The position numbers and the translations under genes are program-made. Below the pieces are notes generated by a model. The model searched no databases. It saw only the letters and a list, made by a program, of their open reading frames with translations, and was not told the DNA's origin. This document shows positions 56,606 through 64,000 of a stretch of 64,000 nt of DNA, piece after piece. The stretch comes from Datura wrightii (Eukaryota > Streptophyta > Magnoliopsida > Solanales > Solanaceae). Location: contig JASDFA010000016.1 of NCBI GenBank assembly GCA_035772735.1, positions 143,356,501-143,420,500 on the forward strand. Reading direction: 5' to 3'. Each line of letters starts with the position of its first letter. Position 1 is the stretch's first letter.

Positions 56606-58739
56606 TGTCACACCCCGTAAGTTTCTAATGTTTAGTCGGCCTATTCATATGTTGGTTGAGAGTTTTAGAGTGCCATACGTATGAGGAAAGGGCTCGGGGA
56701 AAGTCCAAACGAGTGCTAAGTTGGGATTTCATGAGAGGAGGCCGAACCAAGCTGCCAGAGGGGCAAAGTGGCATGGAGCCTGGTCCTCCCCGTTAGCCAA
56801 CGTGGCACGGAGATGAAACGGCGCATTGGCCAACGTGCCACATTGTCTTGTATGCTTCTTCAAGTATATATAGGCCTCACCCTTAGATTTCATGTTATTT
56901 TTTATATATAACACGACCAATAGAGAATAGAGACGAAGGAGAATTATAATTTTCAACCAATTACGCCGCTAAATGCCGTCCAAATCCAAATTAACTTCGG
57001 CTATTGAAGTATAAGGCTGTAGGGAGCATTTCTACAGAGTTAGTTTCATGAAATTCACCCGGCGAATCATCGTCCCACCGAGCCAGAGTTGTTGGAATTG
57101 CTCCAAACCAGTGTCAATACGATCCCAGGCTTAAAGTAAGCAATTCTCCCTTCTAGACTTTCGAGAAATAACGAGGTTTCGACCGTGTTCTTTTCAATTA
57201 GAAATATAGTTAATATTTATATATAAAGTTTTCCTTTTTGCTGTTAGTGTTTAAACTAGTCTTATCTTTTCAGTAACTTGATTTCAGTTGAGAAGGGCAA
57301 TTGAACACAAGTCGAAACTCGCCAGTTAATCGGTAAAAAATGATTGAGGTATGTTAAGGCATTTTCTTTCGGGAAGTTAGTTTCTTCAGCATATTAGTCC
57401 AGTATGAATCCCAGTAAAGCTGGTCAGGAGTATGTTATCATGTCTAGTTGTTATTGTCAGTTGAGACTCGTAAATTGTATTGTTTTGGGTTGGATTATAC
57501 CTGTATAGCTTCCATGACCGCCCAGGGTTAATAGATGTGTCGACTCATCCGCCAAGGGCGAGGATACATCGCTCTACAGAGCGGCATGCTGTTCACAAGG
57601 GACGAAGATGGGGATCCAGATCCTTATATTTGCTGTGGTTGGCCTTATACACACCCCCGCCGAGCGCTTACGCCCAGGGTGCAGATATCAGGAGTCCTCC
57701 GGACTCAGGTACAACTATAGTCAGGGGCCCAGCAGGCCTAGTTGCAGACCCAGGGGATCAGTAGGATGCTCATAGCTGGTAGTTGACTCAGTATGACCTG
57801 GATAGGGGTATATAGATTGAGGTGTACTCACTAGGGCTAATGGAGGCCCAAGTGGGTTGTTTTGTGCTGATTGTACCTTCCGGCTTATGGGGACCAGGAA
57901 AGGTTTATGTTTGCTTTAGTTACTGATAGTTAGATAGTAAGACGCCTCGTTTGTCAGGTATGACCCCTACCCTCCTCATTACAGTAATGTTTAACCCTGA
58001 TTTCACTACTTCAGTCAGATTCAGTCCATTTTCCTTACTTCAGCTATTGTCAGTTCTATTTATTACTTTCATTCATTTAAAGTTATCACTTTACATACTC
58101 AATACCTATGGTATTGATGCCCTCTTTTGGGGCGCTGCATTATTTGCCCGCAGGTACATATAGATGAGGAGCAGGTCCCTCGTAGTTCCAGTCAGCCGTG
58201 CAGAGCCATCAGCTCCTTTCTTCTGAAGCTTGTGTGATAGAGGTTTACTTCTTTTTGGTTGTACAGTATGGGTAGGCCGGGCCCTGTCCCAACCATCTTA
58301 TTACTCCTAGAGGCTTGCAGATTGCATTACTTCCTTGCTGTTAGATGATATCGGTCGTGTGGGGACCGTATGTGTTTTAGACTATGTGTGATGGTCATGT
58401 GAGGCCCTATTTAGCTGTTGATTGGTGGCCGTGTCGGTCATAGCTCAGTTTAGCATCAGCTTTTACTTTCCAGTTATAACTAGATATCATGGTGGCCTTG
58501 TCGACCCGCATAGGACTCCCTATAATTGTTTGTCTCTGGTTAGCTATTTATTTTCACAGGTGGCTATAGGCCTTGTCGCCCGGAGGTTGTATTTACAGCC
58601 GCTATATAGTCCATTGTTTTCTTGATTCTAGAGTTAGAACTAGCCCTACACCAGAGGTGCTTAGGCTCAATCAACTCAGTAGTTGAGGTCCTAGATGGGC
58701 ACCAGGTGCCAGTCATGCCTCCCAAGGTGGGGCATGACA
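56606..58739 (+). mobile_element. P3: solo Tekay-like LTR inside the Q3 LTR
   Basis: 2134 bp, TGTCACACCCCGTAAG to gcatgaca, with exact target duplication tcggg (56601-56605 and 58740-58744). The GC-rich block is about 56735-56850, the TATA box gtatatatagg about 56863-56873, and the core gtaggccgggccctgtccc near 58272. It belongs to the P1/P2/R superfamily but a distinct subfamily. Confidence 0.92.
56735..56850 (+). promoter_or_regulatory. P3 U3 GC-rich block
   Basis: Words such as gccaacgtggcacgg and caacgtgccacattg directly upstream of the TATA box. A stretch at 56821-56841 matches C at 30075-30094 with one single-base gap. Confidence 0.55.
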
Positions 58740-60164
58740 TCGGGTATACACACGTGATCAATCCCAATGCTTACTCGTAGAATTGATAATTAGGGTTCAT
58801 CCAAATGACTGGTTTGTCCCTATTGGATGACTTTACTCAATCACCGGATCAGGTCTCATGAGCGATTTCAAACTAACTATTATCAATATGTTCCAAATTT
58901 AACTATCATGCGACCACAACTCAAGTTAATACAATGATCATAAAGACCAAGGCTTTGTTGTAATTCTCTTTTCCTAATCTCTACTTCTCTAGGTTCAAGC
59001 AAGTAAAAATTTTGGGCTAGTCCTAACGTTGTACACCATTAAGAAATGTTTAAAGATGAAGAAAATACAATACAAGCATTTAGCATTGGTTTTGAACCAC
59101 TTTTGTGTAACTCTATTTCGTTAATCCATCATGGTTCCCACAACCCTTAGTTGTGGAGGTTTTAGCCTCTCATGGTTGTAAGATTACAATTTGCATTCAT
59201 AGACAAATACATAACTAAATACTTACAGCAACAGTTGAAAGAAAATCAGATTTGATTATCAAAGAACAATCTCAAAAAGAATGTAGGAAATCAAGAATTT
59301 GATTCCAAGAATTACTCCTCAAAACATGATAAAAATTCACAAATAATAATCTTCGCACATCTCCTACTTCATTTCTATGTTCTCTAACTAAAATAAAACA
59401 TAAAAGCTATTTATACAAACATTAAAAACCCTTTCCTAAGATAACAGGGATTTTTTCATATCTAGCACCGTTCGTGTCACGACTGGAGCTACGACCCATA
59501 GCAGGATTGTATGGGTCATACCTGCTTCTCGTACATCCTAGACTGCTATAGATTTTTCTATGTGTTGGAAGGCTGGTACGACTCGTACCACTATCCTATG
59601 AGTCATACAATGCATTCATGGTTTGGCATTAAGAACTCTGACATCTTCTGAAATTTTCCATGAGTGTTGTGGTACGACTCATACCATCCTCCTATGACTC
59701 GTACTGTTTGTAGTGTCTGGAGTTCTTCCAAGTACTGAAGAATCTTCTGAAGCTCACTACGGCTCATGGTACGGTTCGTATGTTGGTGCTATGATCCATG
59801 AGTCCATCTCTACTAAGAGACTGCCTTTGTGCAATTTTCTTTGAACAATTTCACGACTTCAATTACGGCTCGTACTATCTTGGTACAAGTTGTACTTAGA
59901 GTCGTATGTTTCTTTCTTCTTACTTCAGCCTTCTGACTTTCATCACAGTTCTCAACGCGAATCATACAATTAAGGTACAACTCATACTGAGACTTATACT
60001 TTGCTGATTTTCTGCATTTTAAAGATCTTTTGCATATTTTTGCTCCCACACTTATTTTCCCTGAAATCAAAGTAAAAGTGTCTCATATCCACATAAACAT
60101 ACCTAAGTCCATGCTATTTTTTCAATTTTAAGCGTCAAAAGTGTTGTAATCTCACAGCACATCA

Positions 60165-62077
60165 ACACCCTCAACTAAAAACTTTTGGATGTCCTCATAC
60201 AAAGAAAATGAAAACTAAACACGATGCTTAACTAGAAAATAAACCTAGGATACTACATCTAACATCAAACAAAACTTGCACTATAAACTCAAAAAGCTTT
60301 TGACCATTTTCTCGTGAAACAAATCAGCATATACACTATAAGCAACCACAAAATATGATAGACAGTGATCAAGATATGTCATCTCGCTATTAACAAATAG
60401 CCAAGTCATCACCAATGCTTTTTACACAGACAACTAGCAGATTTAAATACAAACCATGTATCCTTACAACAAATGAAGTTCCCCACTCACAGGATAGTAA
60501 AATATGAAACATGGGACTGATCAAGTAAGACATCACTCTCACAACGAAATTTCAAATACTGCATATCAGATACCATAGGCTTGCCCTTATTTTCTGTACT
60601 TCGATTTGTCAAATGGTCAGGCTAGGATCACTATAGGACTTGCTTTGGCTTGTAATGTAGGCTTTCGGGCTGAGTATGGTAGATATGGGATCTTTTTGAG
60701 TGACTAAACCCCACCTTGGAATTACATACATGTGTCTCCACTTTTTCACTTTTTCAGCCCTTTTGCTTTTTTTACTTTTTCCTCCCTTTTTACCATTTTT
60801 ATGCACTTATATGAGAGTGTTGTGTTTCTTCAAGCTTTTCATGCATCATTCACTTTTTGTATTTTCTTTCTCAATTTTTCTTTTCCTTTTCTTTTTTTAA
60901 TCACACACATCTCATTTTTCACCTTTTTTTTCTCTTTCTTTTTCACCTTCCCACTATTTATGCACTCCTTCTCTAGCCACCCCTCAACTTAGGAATTTTG
61001 CCTATGTTGAGGTTCACAATGTCCAAGGAGGGTCTAAGGTCAAAATAGGTTCATTATAAATATGGGTACGGTTAATTAGTTAATCAAAGAAAAATGGTCA
61101 ATTTAAGGCTCAAAATTGGGATCAAGGGAATCATATTATATCATTTTGATAGTGTCATTTAAGCTAAAAATTGGGCTAAACAAAAAGGGCCTATGATCTT
61201 TTTCTAACTAACCATCCTAAAACCTGTGTAAAGACCAACTGGACAAGTTTTAGATCCTCTACGCAGTTTGAACTAGGTACCAAACCTCACTCACTCATAG
61301 TACATGTCTTGCATTCACTCTACCTATCTGGTTTATTCATGGCTTAACAAAAACTATACATGTTAATATACTAAATGACATAAAAAGATCCACAAAAATC
61401 ATGCTTGCAATCACAAATACACAGCTAATCATCAATTTTATTTAAACAGGGTCAATTTTTTACAAATCTAAAACTAGTGCAATTTATTGGCTGAGTACTC
61501 CTAAGCTACTTTCTAATTAATCAAAAAATCACAAAAATAAAATCCTAAACATGTCGGTTCTACTAGATATCACGCCCCGGGGAAAAAACACGGAAAAAAA
61601 CCCTCAGACGAATTAAAAATCCAAAAATAACAAGTACACCCCTCCCCTTTTTAAAAAGCATGCTTCATCCCCAAAGCATAGAATGTAAAAACAAAAGGAA
61701 GGGAACATACCTACGGTGCTCTAAGCGCTCCTATCATCCTACGGAGGAGGTACCTCCACTGCAATCATGGCGCTAGCGGTGGCCGACGCACTCAATGGTG
61801 TATCAATAGGGGGAGTGGTTACCCCTTTAGTAGTATCGACAGTCTCTATGGCCTCTGGAATTATCAGGGTTAAATGTGGATCTCCCGAAGGGTCCCTTCC
61901 ACTCGCAAGCTCTGCCCGGGCTGTTGTGGAGCTACCTGCTCCTCTGCTTCTATCAAGCAGCTCTGACTGATACACGTCCTGAGTCTGCTGACTCTCTAAT
62001 CTTGCCCTCTTGCGCTATCTTTTCTCTCTTTTTGTCTTCTTCTTTGGAGTCTCATCTCCAACATCCTCGGAGACCCT
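60165..62077 (-). mobile_element. Q3 interior 3' part, - strand
   Basis: Colinear with Q at about 8890-10776. In element sense it runs from the extra-ORF C-terminus (62077 down to about 61727) through the purine-rich zone (60735-60960, seen as pyrimidines on +) to the polypurine tract (60165-60182) next to the LTR. D interrupts it at 62078, so the rest of Q3 lies beyond the window. Confidence 0.82.
61727..62077 (-). pseudogene. Q3 extra ORF, C-terminal end
   Basis: It reads LLDRSRGAGSSTTARAELAS and DTTKGVTTPPIDTPLSASAT (61739-61975), matching Q residues near its end (LERSRGAGSSTTAQAELASG). Upstream a Lys-rich part is visible with frame breaks. It is cut at 62077 by the D insertion. Confidence 0.72.
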
Positions 62078-63575
62078 TGATCTTGGGCATAATTGCATGC
62101 CCAAGTGATATTTTATTACTTAATTTTGACTTGTTTATCTACTTCTATGTGTGCATTCTCATGTGGTTTTTATGTAAATGTGGATTTATACTAACCAACA
62201 TGATTAGCTATTGTTTTTGCAGTTAAAATGAATTTGGGAAACTAATCTACAAGTTGGTGAAGTGGAGGAATGGACTCGGAAGAAAAACTCGAAAGTCAGC
62301 AAGAAAATGCTAAAAACTTGATGCTCCGCGACAAGGCCGTGTCACGCCACCATCTCGGAGGCATTCTTCCTAGAGTGGAATTTGACCTGAATTCCAGTGA
62401 AGGTGGCACCGTGTCACGGAGCCTATGCTCCGCGTTCACTTCAGTGATACGGTGGGAAGACTTAGCTGCACACCCGGATTTCGGTGAAGGTGCGCGACAC
62501 TTCTGTGGCAAGGAGCTGATGCTCCGCGATACCCTCCGTTCCACTCTGAAGATAATAATCCGGCATCCAAGTTCCAGTGAAGCTTCGTGACAGGGCCGTG
62601 GCACGGAGCTGATGCTCCGCGATACCCTCCGTGCCACATTGCCAGTTTATTCCGGGAAATTTCTCACTTGTATAAATAGCACACTTAGGTTTTATTTTAA
62701 GTTATCTGACATTTCAAGCTAGAACGTGGGTATTAAGCAGTTGAGCTGAAGAAGTCCTAGGGTTAATTCTCTTCCTTTTTCTCTTGAATTTCAATTGCTT
62801 GTATGATTTCTACTTGTTTGAAGATGTTTAATCATCAAATGAGTGGCTAATTCACCTTTGTTTGAGGTTGAGGATGATTGCAGTAGTATGTAATTGATGT
62901 TATTTCAGTTTTTATCTTCTCTACAATAGTTGTTCTACTAATTCTTATTTTCACTACATTAATGCTTGACCATTGTTAATGTAAATCTGAGAATTCCAGT
63001 TTTATTTCCGAAAGGAAGATTAATTAGATAGATGTGAATTGGTAGGATATGTTCTTGTCTTGGTTGAGAAATTAAGAGAAGATTAACGTTTAGAATAGAA
63101 ATATATCTGTAATGTCATATTTGGTCATCTATGGAATTTTTTGTGTATTGCTAGAATATGAAGTTTTTGCATCATGGAAATGTGTAACGTAAGACTCATA
63201 ATTCTTTAATTGGAGAGGAGTTCGAAAGACCCAATTCATTGGTTAATAATTCCTGACTAACAACCGAAGAGAAGTGTTGACTGAAGTTTAATCAATAAAT
63301 TACATATCTGTATGTTTTGCTTTAACCTCAACTTGTTTGTGCTATTGTTCAGATTATAATTTACAATCTTTTTACTTTAAGTTACATTAACTAGTATTCT
63401 TGAAAAATCACCATTTGTTCTGTTTGTCTTCTTGTATAAAGAAGTGCGTATACTAAACACTTAAAGAAAAATTACTGCCACATTACAGTCCCCGTGGGTT
63501 CGATACCTGGCTTGAAATAAAGCCACTTTATTACTTGTACGACCACGTGCACTTGCGTGTAATTGGGAGTGAATA
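62078..63575 (+). repeat. D 5' LTR
   Basis: About 1498 bp. It starts TGATCTTGGGCATAATTGC. The terminal stem-loop 62082-62105 is perfect (CTTGGGCA with TGCCCAAG). The U3 block is about 62320-62645 and the TATA box tataaatag 62671-62679. It ends near gagtgaata, where the usual CA end looks mutated. Confidence 0.85.
62320..62645 (+). promoter_or_regulatory. D U3 GC-rich block with 93-bp repeat and hairpins
   Basis: GGAGCTGATGCTCCGCGATA recurs at 62512 and 62605 (period 93). Each copy contains a perfect hairpin, GGAGC-TGAT-GCTCC. A third partial copy (gatgctccgcgac) is near 62320. The block lies upstream of the TATA box. ORFs on both strands here are artefacts of composition. Confidence 0.6.
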
Positions 63576-63581
63576 AGTTTT

Positions 63582-63599
63582 TGGCGCCGTTGCCAGGGA
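63582..63599 (+). other. D primer-binding site (tRNA-Asp)
   Basis: TGGCGCCGTTGCCAGGGA, one base from canonical, six bases after the LTR. Confidence 0.87.
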
Positions 63600-63707
63600 C
63601 TGGAAATTGGTTACTTAATTTTCTTAGTGTTAGTTTACAAGTTCGATACAAGTGTTGACGACTTGATCTTAGCATTTCTCTTCCAGGTACTAAGTTGTTT
63701 CTGAACG

Positions 63708-63931
63708 CTGGCAAGAGATAAGGAGTTGGTGGATTTGTTTTTAGAGTCAGAGAGACAATTTCATCTATAGAAGAGGAAAGCTCTAGAAAAGAAGTTGCAG
63801 TTATTAAGGAGGGCAATTCTGGAGCAACAACAGCAACCACCAATTGTAAGGGCAGTTTTAGTGCCTGAAGAGAAGGCAGCAAGACCGGACCACGAGGTAG
63901 CAATCCCACATGCGAACAATGTAACATCCAG
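63708..63931 (+). pseudogene. D gag N-terminus
   Basis: It begins LARDKELVDLFLESERQFH from a CTG at 63708, then a TAG, then an open frame LLRRAILEQQQQPP to RPDHEVAIPHANNVTS. It is homologous to B residues around VREVAIPQATNVN. It is cut at 63931 by E. Confidence 0.78.
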
Positions 63932-64000
63932 TGATCACGGGCAAAAATATATGCCCGAGATACACTTTACGACTTAAATTAGTCTTGTTTATCTAAGATT
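63932..64000 (+). mobile_element. E: start of another Athila-like LTR inside D
   Basis: TGATCACGGGCAAAAATA onward matches the start of C (29774). The left flank is tccag (63927-63931). It runs off the window end. Confidence 0.82.

Larger units (their letters stand above)
56344..60164 (-). repeat. Q3 3' LTR, - strand, split by P3
   Basis: A Q-family LTR on the - strand: it starts (element sense) at 60164 with TGATGTGCTG and ends at 56344 with GCATTATCA. The pieces are 56344-56605 and 58745-60164, about 1.68 kb together. The palindromic-word block is about 59465-60000, and the TATA box (tataaatag on -) about 59407-59415. It is the 3' LTR because the polypurine tract and 3' interior lie at higher coordinates. 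Aggaa (56339-56343) would be the flanking target duplication; the partner is off-window. Confidence 0.85.
62078..64000 (+). mobile_element. D: Athila-like element nested in Q3 (right part off-window)
   Basis: The 5' LTR is 62078-63575, followed by a tRNA-Asp primer site and the gag N-terminus, and E enters at 63932. The left flank is accct (62073-62077); the right side is not visible. It is related to A and B, but with a different LTR 3' half, shared with C and E. Confidence 0.85.

Noticed and set aside
1..64000. A host gene, rRNA or tRNA gene hidden between elements
   Set aside because: Nearly all bases are assigned to an element or LTR fragment. The remaining spacers (53818-54012, 56306-56343) are short and AT-rich with no ORF.

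Overview
This window is nuclear DNA from a flowering plant, made almost entirely of nested LTR retrotransposons. I see no host protein gene, rRNA, tRNA or CRISPR array. The evidence is plant-type Ty3/gypsy proteins, primer-binding sites matching plant tRNA-iMet (TGGTATCAGAGC) and tRNA-Asp (TGGCGCCGTTGCC), and LTRs of 1.4-3.3 kb. A dicot, perhaps Solanaceae, is my guess from the style of the LTRs; that is weak. Element names (P1, P2, P3, R, T, A, B, C, D, E, Q, Q3) are mine.

Bases 1-53311 form one tower. The outermost element is P1 (Tekay/chromovirus-like, + strand): its 5' LTR is 1-2953, cut by the window edge, and its 3' LTR is 50069-53311. Two elements sit in its interior: Q (3533-12427, target duplication atacc) and P2 (13413-48864, gccac/gcccc). 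P2's 5' LTR is split by T, a Tekay element on the - strand (15439-41648, gattg/ggttg). T is split between RNase H and integrase by A (19439-36026, acaac). A is split by B (24948-33863), and B carries solo LTR C (29774-31208, tgatt). That is six levels. For Q, P2, T and C, joining the flanks restores a sequence that another copy in this window has uninterrupted; for A it restores the integrase reading frame.

Bases 53312-64000 hold a 3' LTR fragment, a hairpin-capable triplet microsatellite, a truncated - strand LTR (R), and then Q3, a second Q-family copy on the - strand. The LTR of Q3 is split by solo LTR P3 (56606-58739, tcggg). Its interior is split by D (62078-), which is in turn entered by E at 63932.

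None of the elements looks autonomous. T keeps the full order gag-PR-RT-RH-IN-chromodomain but has frameshifts, stops and lost active-site residues. A and B carry only gag and protease. Q has a gag fragment plus a long extra ORF resembling the putative plant transposon protein domain, and no pol. P1 and P2 have only relics of gag and integrase.

The signal that ordinary annotation does not explain is in U3. In every LTR, whether Tekay-type or Athila-type, a GC-rich or CpG-rich block of short self-complementary words lies just upstream of the TATA box. Some words about 20 bp long are shared, nearly identical, between LTRs of unrelated lineages. The Athila-like LTRs also begin with an 8-bp stem-loop that shows a compensatory base-pair change.
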